From assembly GCF_016616425.1 (NCBI RefSeq), contig NZ_CP067101.1, forward strand, positions 4,836,001-4,900,000: a stretch of DNA of 64,000 nt. The letters run 5' to 3'. Position 1 is the stretch's first letter. The number at the start of each line of letters is the position of its first letter. The notes beneath the pieces are model-generated. The model was not told the DNA's origin. It did not search any database and was given only the letters and a program-made list of their open reading frames with translations. Positions 45,941 to 54,932 of this stretch are shown piece after piece. A program made the translations under genes and the position numbers. The stretch is from Bradyrhizobium diazoefficiens (GTDB taxonomy: Bacteria; Pseudomonadota; Alphaproteobacteria; Rhizobiales; Xanthobacteraceae).

Positions 45941-47489
45941 TAGCAGCGAATAATGCCTCTTCTTCTCCGTAAAGCACGGCCCGATGCCGGCGAAGGGAAC
46001 CGGAAGAAAGCCAGACGTAGCGTCCTGCCTTCAACGTGGCAGGCAACAGCACGTAGTCCTGGATCTGCCGATTCGCCGCGTCCAACCTCATCACGGCGAG
46101 GAGGCCAGATGAGATCTGCCTTCGGTAGGCTTTCCATTGCGGTGCGTGGTCCTCTCCCCGACGCGCCCGTTGTCGCGCAACGAGAAAAGAAACCACGCGC
46201 TTGCCTTCTACCTCAAGGCCCATGCCGTCGGGAAGTAGGCCAGCCTGAAGGCCAAGGTCGGTTCGCAGCATCTCCGCGAACTCGGCGGCATGCCTTGCTT
46301 GCTCGGACGCCCACAAATCTTTGGTCTCGATCCAGCCGCAGTCGCGCGGCGACACGTAGCCGATCAGCGCATAGGCCTTCCGCAGCGAGCCGAAGTGCTT
46401 CACGTAGGAGGACACGTGATTGAGACCGAGCGTCGTATTGATGATGCGCGAATTGAGCTTGCCGCGCCGGCGAAGTGTAAGACGAAGGCGCAGCAGCATT
46501 TCCTCTTCTGGAATCTCTACGCGCCGCTCCGCAAGCAGCTTCTGGGCGCGTGCGAAGATGCCCGGGTCCACCATGGGCTCGATCGCCGCAGAGCCGCGTA
46601 CCCATGCGTGATCAGGGTTCTTGACCAGCTTCTGTCCCAGGCGTCGCGAGGTCCGATTGTAGATGGTCTTGCCGATGTAGTTCTCGTTCGCGAGGATGGT
46701 GGGTATCATGCCGTCGGTCCAGGGCCGGCCGTTGCGATTGGCGATGCCCGCGTCGTTCAGTTGGCGCCTGATGTCGCTGTACGATTTCCGGCCGTTGACG
46801 AACTGATCGAAGATAGTCCGGATCACGGCTGCCTCTTTCGGGGAGCCGGGCTGCAGTCGAACGCGATCCGATTGCAGAGCCTTGAACTGGCCCTTTTCGA
46901 GGAAGGCCTTCGGGTGCTCGCTTTCGTCGACCATCAGGCGTCGGAGACCGTAGCCGACAGGAGCGCCGACGCGGTATCCGAGGCTCGCGACTCGGCAATG
47001 TCCCGCGTGCACCTTGACCGAGAGCTCTCTGCTCCACTCGGCGGCCATGCCTCGCTTGAGACTTTTCGCGATCCCGGAGACGAATGTGCCGTCGTTCTTG
47101 AAGAGCTCCGCGCAGTATTCGACCTGCACTCCGCTCCGCTTGCACAGGAATTCGTAGTAGGCACTCTCGTCGACGTCCTGGAAGCGGCCCCACCGACTGA
47201 CGTCGTAGACGAGGATGTGGTCGAAGTCGGCCTGCCCCGATTGGACGTCCTCGATCAGCTCGATGAGCCCAGGTCGTCCCTTGATCCGGAGGCCGCTGCG
47301 GCCTTCGTCAGCATAGGTGCGAACGATCGTGAGAGCGTTCGCCTCGGCATAGGCGGCGATGGCCGCCATCTGGTTCTTGATCGAGTAGCGTTGGAGCTCC
47401 CTCGACATCCGGACGTATTGCGCGGCGTGGCGCGCTCGGGTCCGCCTCGCCAGGCTTGTCCCTTTGGGAATGACGAGCCAGTTCCCCAT
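45798..47489 (-). CDS. Large serine recombinase
   Basis: 563 residues. The N-terminal resolvase domain has the catalytic serine in YVRMSREL (about residue 29) and the conserved Arg in VSRWGRFQD. The recombinase domain (TIFDQFVNGRKSYSDIRRQL, ANENYIGKTIYNR) follows, then a long basic C-terminus (KKRSKSDRPRAKG). It lacks the usual Cys-rich zinc ribbon, as in phage or island recombinases of Rhizobiales. It is probably the integrase of a genomic island covering part of 37-47 kb, but I cannot identify its att sites. Confidence 0.9.
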   Translation of the reverse strand: MGNWLVIPKGTSLARRTRARHAAQYVRMSRELQRYSIKNQMAAIAAYAEANALTIVRTYADEGRSGLRIKGRPGLIELIEDVQSGQADFDHILVYDVSRWGRFQDVDESAYYEFLCKRSGVQVEYCAELFKNDGTFVSGIAKSLKRGMAAEWSRELSVKVHAGHCRVASLGYRVGAPVGYGLRRLMVDESEHPKAFLEKGQFKALQSDRVRLQPGSPKEAAVIRTIFDQFVNGRKSYSDIRRQLNDAGIANRNGRPWTDGMIPTILANENYIGKTIYNRTSRRLGQKLVKNPDHAWVRGSAAIEPMVDPGIFARAQKLLAERRVEIPEEEMLLRLRLTLRRRGKLNSRIINTTLGLNHVSSYVKHFGSLRKAYALIGYVSPRDCGWIETKDLWASEQARHAAEFAEMLRTDLGLQAGLLPDGMGLEVEGKRVVSFLVARQRARRGEDHAPQWKAYRRQISSGLLAVMRLDAANRQIQDYVLLPATLKAGRYVWLSSGSLRRHRAVLYGEEEALFAAIKATLAKTSRAAPASSGPSKKRSKSDRPRAKGFGGRRSRCGDTKSLR

Positions 47490-47727
47490 GCGCCCCTCCT
47501 GCTACTTCAGAGGTACCAAACCTAGCAAATACACCTTACGCGTTCGGACTGGCAATGCCGATCAAACTTGAGGAAGCCAGGTCGGCGCTTCTGGTTTGTG
47601 CGCAGGGGCCGCGGAACACGTGGACAAGCTCCAGCTCTGCCGATTGCGAATCCCTGGCCCGTGCTAACCGCCCGGAACGAGCAGGCGGGCGGCAGGATTC
47701 GTCCCGGCAGGAGCAACCTCGAAGCTG

Positions 47728-47991
47728 ATGACGAAGGAGAGGCGACCGGCGATCCGGACCCTGCGCGGTTGGGCGATCTCCGTGCTGCAGGAAGCGGGCG
47801 CCATTCGCGAATGCGAGGAGCACGGCTGGATGCAGGACCGCGTCGACCCGCACGCTCGCGAGCGGGCCTTCGATATCGCCCGCCTAGATCCGCCGCCGGG
47901 TGTCTCTCCGAGCGAAGCGGTCGCCGAGCCCCGCGAGGTCCTGGATTCGATCGGCGATACCTGCCCGGAGTGCCCGCCTGAGCTCGGTTAG
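47728..47991 (+). CDS. Small conserved hypothetical protein
   Basis: 87 residues from ATG 47728. Sequence features are GAIRECEEHGWMQDRVDPHA and a C-terminal CPECPPE, a possible metal site. The composition is typical of a real gene and similar short proteins are common in Bradyrhizobium. Function unknown. Confidence 0.6.
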   Translation: MTKERRPAIRTLRGWAISVLQEAGAIRECEEHGWMQDRVDPHARERAFDIARLDPPPGVSPSEAVAEPREVLDSIGDTCPECPPELG

Positions 47992-48142
47992 GGCGTGTGC
48001 TCTTAAATCAGGCGCTCAATTTGGGCGCGCCAGATGTCCGCTCAACTCCGAGCAGCGGCACAAACAGCAGAATCGCTGAGGGTCGCCGAAGGGCCATGAG
48101 CCGACGTTTAGGAGCGAACCGCTCATTCCTCGACGACAATCC

Positions 48143-48628
48143 CTACTTCACCGGCTCCGGCATCGCCGACGAATGGTGATGCACGATCAACCATTGCCCG
48201 TTACGCAATTCGTAGATGAAGGAGTAGCGCGCCTTGACCGTCTCGGTCGTGCCCGGCGCGTTGCCCGACAGCAAGAACGTGTAGGTGCCGACATCGTACG
48301 CCGTGTTGCAGCCGATGTGGATTGAGCGGGTGTCGATGGTGCCCTGCGGATTGCGCTCGAGAAAGTGGACGAAATAATCCTTGATCGCGGCCGCGTCGGC
48401 GCGCGGGAGATTCGAGACGGTGGCGAGGAGCACCGCGTCGGGCGCGTAGTTCGCCGTCACTTTGTCAGGATCGTGAGTTGCGAGCGAGGCGTTCCAGCGC
48501 TCGAACAGCGCAGCAATCTGCGCCGGCGCGGTCTGCGCGCACGTCATCGTCGATTGGGCGTGCACGGAGGAAAGGTTCAGGACGGTGGTGCACGCAACGG
48601 CTCCAAAGAACAGCGGCAGCTTTCGCAT
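48143..48628 (-). CDS. SgcJ/EcaC-type NTF2-like secreted protein
   Basis: 161 residues with a signal peptide (ends near VHAQ). The mature part is an NTF2-like fold of the DUF4440/CaMKII-association type (ALFERWNASLATHDPDKV, VLLATVSN, YSFIYELRNGQWLIVHHHSS). Binding partner unknown. A related gene lies 350 bp upstream on the same strand. Confidence 0.85.
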   Translation of the reverse strand: MRKLPLFFGAVACTTVLNLSSVHAQSTMTCAQTAPAQIAALFERWNASLATHDPDKVTANYAPDAVLLATVSNLPRADAAAIKDYFVHFLERNPQGTIDTRSIHIGCNTAYDVGTYTFLLSGNAPGTTETVKARYSFIYELRNGQWLIVHHHSSAMPEPVK

Positions 48629-48972
48629 AAATCCTCACAGTGGTCCCTGATGACTAGACTACCCAACGCATGCAGCCTAGCTGATCGCGATCAGCGGCAC
48701 AATTGAACGTGGATCATCGTCCGTCATCCAAAGGCGTGCGGAAAGCGTTATGGCGCTCGCCCTTTGAAGCCGACCACTTCCGCAATGGGTCATGACCGCC
48801 GATTTGCTCCCATGCCGACGATATCGGGGGCACCCCCAGCAGCTGAAGTCGCGACAAGTGTCGGGGACGGTCGAGAAGGGCCAATAGCCGACATCAGTGA
48901 AACACAACAATTATGCGAGAATGAAGAAAGTCGAGGACCGCTAATCTGTGCGGCATCGCTTCGGTATGAGTT
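48629..48972. other. Gap between two NTF2-like genes
   Basis: 344 bp. It contains degenerate pieces of a repeat-like sequence (ggtcatgaccgccgatttgc) seen elsewhere in such genomes. No convincing gene. Confidence 0.35.
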
Positions 48973-49428
48973 TCAGCTCTTCGGCGGAACGTGTGGCGAA
49001 GAATGGTGATGCGCTATGCACCATTGATTTTCGCGCTTTGTAACGAGCATTGTGAAGCGTGATGGAGCGGGCACCGGCTTGCCATCGACCATGCGACTAA
49101 ATGTGTAAAAGCCAATGACTACAACAGCGTTATCATTGATTGTTATCGTGTGCCGTTCGTCAATCGCATTTTTGTTACCCGTCCCCTTTGTGGGTGTGAA
49201 ATATTTTATGATTGCTTGCGTCCCTGTGGAGATAACCGGACTGACGGTTCCGAGAAGGATTGCATCAGGACAATAGTTCTGGGCGATGGTCTCTGGATCA
49301 TTGGTGTTAAACGCAGCGGACCAACGGTCCACCGCGGCATTCGCGTCTTCTGCTGGGCCAGCTACAGCTATAGTTGCAGGCGACGTCAACATCAGTCCGA
49401 CACAAGTTATCTTGGCAATTCGCATCAT
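48973..49428 (-). CDS. SgcJ/EcaC-type NTF2-like secreted protein (second copy)
   Basis: 151 residues from ATG 49428, with GGAGGAGG upstream. Signal peptide (TIAVAGPAEDA). It has the same fold as the 48143 gene (RWSAAFNTNDPETIAQNYCP, AILLGTVSP, WCIAHHHSS), but the sequence is diverged and lower in GC, so it is probably not a recent duplicate. Confidence 0.85.
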   Translation of the reverse strand: MMRIAKITCVGLMLTSPATIAVAGPAEDANAAVDRWSAAFNTNDPETIAQNYCPDAILLGTVSPVISTGTQAIIKYFTPTKGTGNKNAIDERHTITINDNAVVVIGFYTFSRMVDGKPVPAPSRFTMLVTKRENQWCIAHHHSSPHVPPKS

Positions 49429-49723
49429 TGTGTCCTCCTCCAATAGCTCCCCAAAAAAGAATAGCAGCCTCTCAGATTAGGCATTAGTCGCCTCAAAGTA
49501 CAGCATCCGCGCTTGCGCCCCTGATGTCAGCTCTGGGTCAAGGGCTGCCTTCGGCTGCTCGCATGACGCTGTTCGGCTCACCTCCCGAAAGCCGACGTCG
49601 CAGCCCTCTGAGCGAAGGTCCGCGATGGCCGGCGGACATTCCGGCGGCTCAATTCCAAAGCAGGCATCATCATGCGCCCTCTCTGGTGCTGCTCGCGCGA
49701 TTAGCGGAGCGGGAAGTTCGAAC

Positions 49724-50674
49724 TCAGCGTGTCAGCAAGCGTAGATCTGTGGGCGTCATGAGATATCGGCGCTTGAAGCGACGGTTGAAATAGGAAAGAT
49801 CGCCGAAGCCGGCTTCGAGCGCGATTGCGGCGATCGAGCAGGCCGCGAAGCGAGGACTTGTCAGCATGGTTCGGGCCGCCTCGAGCCGTCGCTCGAGGAC
49901 AAAGTCCGAGAAGGTGGTTCCGGCCTCCTCAAACAGCATCTGGATGTAGCGCGGCGAAATGCCCTGACGCGCGGCGACCTGATCCAGACTGAGCGCGAGG
50001 TTTCGGATCAGATGCCCCTTGACTGCTTCGAGGCGTGCGGCGCGGACGCCTCGCTGACTGGCAATCTCCCGACCCTCGTCTGTCGCGCCGATCGCCAGAG
50101 CGACAAGGTCATAGACGTGCATTGCCGCAAGACGACCGAGCTGCGGGTCGGCGATGCGTTCGGGCAGGTTCGCCACATAAGATTGCAGCAGTGACAATGC
50201 CTCCGTATCGCGCGGAATGCAGTGCGCGGCCGCGGCCGCGACGTTCTTTGCAAGCGGCGCGATCGCACTGAACGGCACCCGCACTGACAGGTAGGTGGCA
50301 TCCACGAATTGCAGGAAAGCCGGTTCACGATAAACCAGAAGCACTCCATCGCCAAGTTTTGGTATGCCCTCGCGCCGGCCCTGCGTGAGGGCCATGTGGC
50401 CGCCGGTCTTGATCATCAGGCAGACCGTGTCCTCGCCATCGGCGAGCATCTGCGCCGGTCGCATCACGCGTGCCGTGAACGAGGAAAGCATCTGCGCGCG
50501 GCGCAGGCCGGGCGCCACGTTCATCTTCATTTCGACCGCATGGCCAGGCTCAGCGTCAAGCTGGAGACGGACCGCCTGGTCGAACAGATCGCGCAGGGCA
50601 GGCAGACGCTTCGGAGGGGGAAGCCCGAGCGTTGAAAAGTGTAGGGAAGCGTAGTCTCGCGCCTCGACCGTCAT
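49724..50674 (-). CDS. AraC-family transcriptional regulator
   Basis: 316 residues from ATG 50674; the longer frame to 50857 has no ribosome site and overlaps the upstream promoter. The N-terminal ligand domain is of the AraC-binding-like type (AQMLADGEDTVCLMIKTGGHMA). The C-terminal double HTH is clear (SLDQVAARQGISPRYIQML, IAAIALEAGFGDLSYFNRRF). It is divergent from two cupin genes, which it may control. Confidence 0.9.
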   Translation of the reverse strand: MTVEARDYASLHFSTLGLPPPKRLPALRDLFDQAVRLQLDAEPGHAVEMKMNVAPGLRRAQMLSSFTARVMRPAQMLADGEDTVCLMIKTGGHMALTQGRREGIPKLGDGVLLVYREPAFLQFVDATYLSVRVPFSAIAPLAKNVAAAAAHCIPRDTEALSLLQSYVANLPERIADPQLGRLAAMHVYDLVALAIGATDEGREIASQRGVRAARLEAVKGHLIRNLALSLDQVAARQGISPRYIQMLFEEAGTTFSDFVLERRLEAARTMLTSPRFAACSIAAIALEAGFGDLSYFNRRFKRRYLMTPTDLRLLTR

Positions 50675-50849
50675 CGTGGTCTCCCCCGCGCCGCCACTCG
50701 CAATTTTGAGATTGTATTTGGGGGTGGAAATGCTGTCCAGCCTGCAAAATTGCCAGTTCGTCCACGGCATAGCGGGACTTCGCACCAGTCCAAGACAGAG
50801 CTGAAGCAGACCTAGAGAATGGACCGCTGTCAGATCGAGGAGAATACAC

Positions 50850-51268
50850 ATGCTCAAATCTACGTTGGCGATTTGCGCCGCACTTGCGGCGTCGACCTGT
50901 TCGCTTCCGGTCGCGGCGCAGCAAAACCTGCCGGTCGCAGCTGCTCAGACGCAGAACATCAAGCGTATCCCGTTGCAGCGTTTCGAGGTGCCCGGGACCG
51001 CGTATGAGACGGTGATAGGGATCGCCGAGATCGGCCCGAAGTTTCAATCGGGCGCCACACTCATCCCGGGCCCGAGTCCGGTTACGTCATCGAGGGCGGT
51101 TTCGAATTGCTGGTCGAGGGTCAACCGCCGCGGGTGCTCAAGGCCGGTGAGTCCTACAAAATATCGGCGCACACTATTCACGATGCAAGGACCGGAGCGG
51201 ACGGCGCCAAGGTGATCGCCACCTATGTCGTCGAAAAGGGGCAGCCGCTCGCATCTGCAGTCAAGTGA
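50850..51268 (+). pseudogene. Secreted cupin protein, frameshifted
   Basis: Signal peptide (SLPVAAQQ). The first 60 residues and the cupin core are in different frames. Near 51043 the text reads gaagtttc where gaacgtttc would keep the frame (IGRHTHPGPESGYVIEGGFE), continuing to ASAVK at 51266. The metal-binding HTHP is in the second part. One base is missing; otherwise intact. Confidence 0.75.
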
Positions 51269-51384
51269 GGCGGTGTTGGGCGCGGAGCCAACAAACCGGC
51301 GCAGGAGGGTCAAGAGGAAACGGCGCAGACACGGATTTGGACGGCTTTGCGAATTCTGCCTGTATGTGGACGAGGAGGAGACAA

Positions 51385-51768
51385 GTGTCGCAAGCCGCAA
51401 CGCCTGCTATGGCGCTGTTGCGCCTCTATGCCGACGATAATGGAGACACTCGCTTCGGCGCGACCGAAATCGCACTGACGCTGCAGGACTTTGCACCACC
51501 GGCCGCGCCCTTCGAAGCCTCGGATGGTCAGCCCGCGACACAGTTCGTGGTTATCAGGCTTCCGGTGGGCTGGGTTGGGGAACAGCACCCGTCTCCGAAG
51601 CCACAGGTGTTGTTCTGTTTGACCGGCAGCTTGAAGATTACGTGCAGCACTGGCGAAACAGCCACGATCGAAGCAGGTATGGGGCTCGTCATGACCGATG
51701 TCAGCGGCAAAGGTCACCAAAGCGAGGTGACGTCCGCCGGACCGGTAAACGCGGTCATCATTCAATGA
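51385..51768 (+). CDS. Cupin-domain protein
   Basis: 127 residues from GTG 51385, preceded by GAGGAGGAG. It has a beta-barrel with VIRLPVGWVGEQHPSPKPQV and GSLKITCSTGETATIEAGMG. It follows the frameshifted cupin gene by about 115 bp; both may be a target unit of the AraC regulator. Ligand unknown. Confidence 0.75.
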   Translation: MSQAATPAMALLRLYADDNGDTRFGATEIALTLQDFAPPAAPFEASDGQPATQFVVIRLPVGWVGEQHPSPKPQVLFCLTGSLKITCSTGETATIEAGMGLVMTDVSGKGHQSEVTSAGPVNAVIIQ

Positions 51769-51923
51769 AGCGCAAGGTGGCGTCCCTGTCCGTTTTGCGT
51801 CGCAGCCGTAATGCTCTGGTCGACCGAAGATTTCCGCTTGGCCCTCCAGGAAGCCGAGGTTGCTTTTAGCGTCCACGTCCTAGGCCGTCGCGGCGTAGGA
51901 TTCCGGTTTTGACAAGTCATCTC

Positions 51924-52133
51924 TCAGCTTCTGCGCTTCCGTCCCGCTTCCGGATTCGTCGCCGCCTCGCGAGCCAGGCGTTCCGCCTTCAGCCGCTCGC
52001 GGTTGGCGTGGAAGGCCTGCTGGGCGCGCTCATGTTCGGACAGCGCCACCTTTACCTCCGTCTTACGAAAGACCTTGTGAGCCTCCCGTTCCGCCGCGGT
52101 CGGCGGCCTCCGATCGGATATGTGGTTGCTCAT
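51924..52133 (-). CDS. Small charged conserved protein
   Basis: 69 residues from ATG 52133. Highly charged helix (RPPTAAEREAHKVFRKTEVK, AFHANRERLKAERLAREA). Proteins like this are common in Bradyrhizobium; function unknown. Confidence 0.6.
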   Translation of the reverse strand: MSNHISDRRPPTAAEREAHKVFRKTEVKVALSEHERAQQAFHANRERLKAERLAREAATNPEAGRKRRS

Positions 52134-52497
52134 CTGCTGGCTCTTTCGGTCGCAAACGGTCCCTGGCGCCAAGTGGTGCGCGCATCAGGACCGCCAACCT
52201 AGGTGGTAGGTTTTCCTCCGGCTTGGGGTTTCGGGGGTGGGGTGCCAGAGGCTAGGAATCGACGCCTGGCGAGCCGGTTGGTTCCATTCCGTCTGGGCGG
52301 CCTTAAGCCGCACAGGCGATGCCGCGAACGGCCGAGCGCTCCTTGGTGGCCGTAAGGTGTGCCATCGGTCGACGCCACAGAGAATCTCGCCGCTTCCCGT
52401 AGGCTTGTCGCCCGCTTAGGCGTCATTCATTGGACATTCAGGCGTCCTATTACAAACGGGGTTTGGTGGCTCCGGGGCTCAACAAGGGACGCAACAA
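52134..52497. other. Gap upstream of a small secreted protein gene
   Basis: 364 bp with no convincing gene on either strand; the right end must contain the promoter of the following gene. Confidence 0.4.
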
Positions 52498-52743
52498 ATG
52501 AAGAAGATTACACTTGGAGTCGCGGCGGCAGCATTTCTTGGTTTGACTTCATTCGCAGCCCCGGCATCTGCTTTCCAGGCACCCAAGCCGGCCGTAGCCG
52601 CCGCCTCGGACGCGGTCCCCGTGCAGTATCGCCATCCGCATCATCGGTATCATCGCTATCATCGTGTCTGTAAGGTACGAACGGTGGTCACACGTGGGTA
52701 TCACGGCCGGCGCGTCGTGAAGCGGGTTCGTGTCTGCCGATAA
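52498..52743 (+). CDS. Small secreted His/Arg-rich protein
   Basis: 81 residues with a Sec signal (TSFAAPASAFQ). The mature part is rich in His, Arg and Tyr (QYRHPHHRYHRYHR) with two cysteines. It could bind metal or the cell surface; no function known. A strong terminator follows. Confidence 0.7.
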   Translation: MKKITLGVAAAAFLGLTSFAAPASAFQAPKPAVAAASDAVPVQYRHPHHRYHRYHRVCKVRTVVTRGYHGRRVVKRVRVCR

Positions 52744-52752
52744 TCGTCTTCA

Positions 52753-52782
52753 AAAAACGGACGGGATCGCCCGTCCGTTTTT
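52753..52782 (+). terminator. Rho-independent terminator
   Basis: A 13-bp stem (left arm 52753-52765, right arm 52770-52782), ATCG loop, and a T-rich right arm, 9 bp after the small secreted gene. The A-rich left arm lets it work for both strands. Confidence 0.85.
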
Positions 52783-52839
52783 ACGTTGTCAGCGCCATGC
52801 ACCGACCGTCCCGAACTTTCGGGCTTGCACCTAAACTGA

Positions 52840-53769
52840 CTAAGCCGATTTGCGCCGCGCCCCGGCCGCGGGCTTTTTCGCCGTCGCCTCCTTCGCCGGC
52901 TTCTTGCCGGCGATCGGCATCAGCATCTCCTTCTGGCCGGCCGACGCCTTGCGCGGCCTCTTGGCCGGCTTCTTCGGAGCCTTGGCCTCGGCCGCGCCGC
53001 CGCCCACGCTCCGCCGCAGCGCCTCCATCAGGTCGACGACGTTGCCGGCGGCGGGCTTCTCCTTCGGCGTGATCGGCTTGCCGGCGCGCTTCTTGTTGAT
53101 GAGGTCGATCAGGACGGTTTCGTAGTGGTCCTCGAACTTCTCGGGCTCGAACCGCCCCGCCTTCTGGTTGACGATGTGCTTGGCGAGGTCGAGCATGTCC
53201 TTGGTGACCTTCACGTCCTGGATCTCGTCGAAATACTCCTGCTCGCGGCGCACCTCATAAGGGTAGCGCAGCAGCGTGCCGACCAGGCCCTTGTCCATCG
53301 GCTCGAGCGCGATGATGTGCTCGCGGTTGGTCAGCACCACGCGGCCGATGGCGACCTTTCCCATCTCGCGGATGGTCTCGCGGATCACCGCGAAGGCGTC
53401 GTGGCCGACCTTGCCGTCGGGACGTAGATAGTAGGGGCGGATGAGGTAGCGCGGGTCGATGTCGGTGCGGTCCACGAATTCGTCGATCTCGATGGTGCGC
53501 GTCGACTCCAGCGCGATCTCCTCGAGTTCCTCCTTCGTGACTTCGATCAACTGGTCCTTCTCGAGCTGGTAGCCCTTCACGATGTCCTCATTGGGCACCT
53601 CGTCGCCGGTGTCGGCGTCGACCTTCAGGTACTTGATCCTGTGGCCGGTCTGACTGTTGAGCTGGTTGAACGAGATCTTCTCGCTCTCCGACGTCGCCGG
53701 GTAGAGCGCGACGGGACAGGTGACGAGCGACAGTCTCAGGAAGCCTTTCCAGTTGGCGCCGGGGGCCAT
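52840..53769 (-). CDS. ku: Ku protein (non-homologous end joining)
   Basis: 309 residues with the bacterial Ku core (WKGFLRLSLVTCPVALYPA, then IKYLKVDADTGDEVP, LANREHIIAL-like strand, MLDLAKHIVNQKAG) and a Lys/Ala/Pro-rich C-terminal tail (KKPAKRPRKAS) that aids DNA binding and LigD recruitment. It binds double-strand ends. No ligD is present nearby in this window. Confidence 0.97.
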   Translation of the reverse strand: MAPGANWKGFLRLSLVTCPVALYPATSESEKISFNQLNSQTGHRIKYLKVDADTGDEVPNEDIVKGYQLEKDQLIEVTKEELEEIALESTRTIEIDEFVDRTDIDPRYLIRPYYLRPDGKVGHDAFAVIRETIREMGKVAIGRVVLTNREHIIALEPMDKGLVGTLLRYPYEVRREQEYFDEIQDVKVTKDMLDLAKHIVNQKAGRFEPEKFEDHYETVLIDLINKKRAGKPITPKEKPAAGNVVDLMEALRRSVGGGAAEAKAPKKPAKRPRKASAGQKEMLMPIAGKKPAKEATAKKPAAGARRKSA

Positions 53770-53936
53770 GTACGCAGAACTCCGGTTCGGGACGGCTCGG
53801 ATTCAAGACGAACGGGGCGGAGCGGTTCCGACACCCGCAGCCGCCATCCCCGAGATTCATCCGCCTTCGGCCGCAGCGCCATGGGAATTCGGGAGAGGGT
53901 CTTGACTCTCGTGGAACGAACCGGGAACATCATCGG

Positions 53937-54167
53937 ATGAAAGCCGCTCCCGACCAAGCACAGGCCGTCTTCCGTGATCTCGAGGCGGCCGCCGACCAGG
54001 CGATCGCGGCCTGCGGCGGCGACGCGCGGGAAGCCGTGAAGGCGCTCATCGTGGCCAACGACTTTCTCGAGGCGCAGCTTGAAGGTCTCCGGAGGAAGGT
54101 CTCGACAGGCTACGCCCGGGGACGGCTCCCGCAAGCGCGAGGACAGAGAGGTGAGCCAGATGACTGA
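53937..54167 (+). CDS. Small conserved hypothetical protein
   Basis: 76 residues. The helical sequence (FRDLEAAADQAIAACGGDAR, VANDFLEAQLEGLRRKV) resembles short ribbon-helix or dimerising proteins found in Bradyrhizobium. Its end overlaps the next gene's start by 8 bp. Confidence 0.65.
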   Translation: MKAAPDQAQAVFRDLEAAADQAIAACGGDAREAVKALIVANDFLEAQLEGLRRKVSTGYARGRLPQARGQRGEPDD

Positions 54168-54408
54168 CGTGACCTATTACGTCGCTCTACCGTTCGTTTT
54201 CTCCGACGACGGCGTAGCCGCCGGCGAGGCGACGGAATGCCTGAGCGCCAACGCCGCCGTGATGCGGGCCGAGGCGCTGTCCCGGAAGCCCGGCAACGCT
54301 GGCGCCGTCGCGTTCTCGCGGACCGGCGACCCGTCGAGCGGTGAGTTCGGCGACGCCAAGCTGATCCGGAAGTTCGGCGACGTGCCGGACGACCTGAGCG
54401 CGCTGTGA
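54160..54408 (+). CDS. Small conserved protein, intact paralogue of the broken gene at 36177
   Basis: 82 residues from ATG 54160 (GTG 54151 possible). Sequence: VTYYVALPFVFSDDG, ANAAVMRAEALSRKPGNAG, then GDAKLIRKFGDVPDDLSAL. It looks compact and conserved across the two copies, so probably functional; family not named. Confidence 0.75.
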   Translation: MTDVTYYVALPFVFSDDGVAAGEATECLSANAAVMRAEALSRKPGNAGAVAFSRTGDPSSGEFGDAKLIRKFGDVPDDLSAL

Positions 54409-54427
54409 AGCTTCGCCGGACCAGGAT

Positions 54428-54742
54428 TTAGCTTTTCAAGTCGAATTGGCCGCGCAGTCTCTCGGCAATTGTCTCGATCATCTCGCATCGGTCCGCATCT
54501 TGCGGACCGTCCGTCATGATCACGAATCTCCATGAGTCTTCGTGGGGCGCGACGGAGATGGCCAGACCCGCAGGCCATTCGCAGATGTCTTCAATCTCCA
54601 ACCTGATCGCGGACTCAAGCTCCTCGCGCGTTTTGGCCGGCTTCTTGAATCGTGCTCGGCCTTTCTGCGCGCCCCATTCGATGAGGACCGAGCGTAGCCC
54701 CGCCTTGGGGGGCTTTTGGGGGCTTGGGGGGCGGAGCCACGC
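54428..54742 (-). CDS. Conserved hypothetical protein without visible start codon
   Basis: On the minus strand an open frame ends at 54428-54430. It reads SVLIEWGAQKGRARFKKPAK, TREELESAIRLEIEDICEWP, then APHEDSWRFVIMTDGPQDAD and ends RLRGQFDLKS. This is clearly protein-like. Upstream it passes through a Pro-rich stretch (PSPQKPPKAGL) encoded by C runs and has no ATG, GTG or TTG before a stop at about 54765. A start may have been lost through an indel in the C-run region (54710-54735). Confidence 0.55.
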   Translation of the reverse strand, partial: AWLRPPSPQKPPKAGLRSVLIEWGAQKGRARFKKPAKTREELESAIRLEIEDICEWPAGLAISVAPHEDSWRFVIMTDGPQDADRCEMIETIAERLRGQFDLKS

Positions 54743-54932
54743 GGGCCGCGCTAGATCCGCAGCCTATGCAATCAACTCCTCCGCATAGCGGCCGTTCCTA
54801 TGCTCGAGCCGTCCCTCGAAAGGTGGTCCTCAGTCATCGCGAAGGCAGACGCCCGGGCTCGCGCAGCCGCCAGATCTTTCTGATATAGGCCTGGATCATC
54901 AACAACGACCATAAACTCGAATGAGGAACAAC

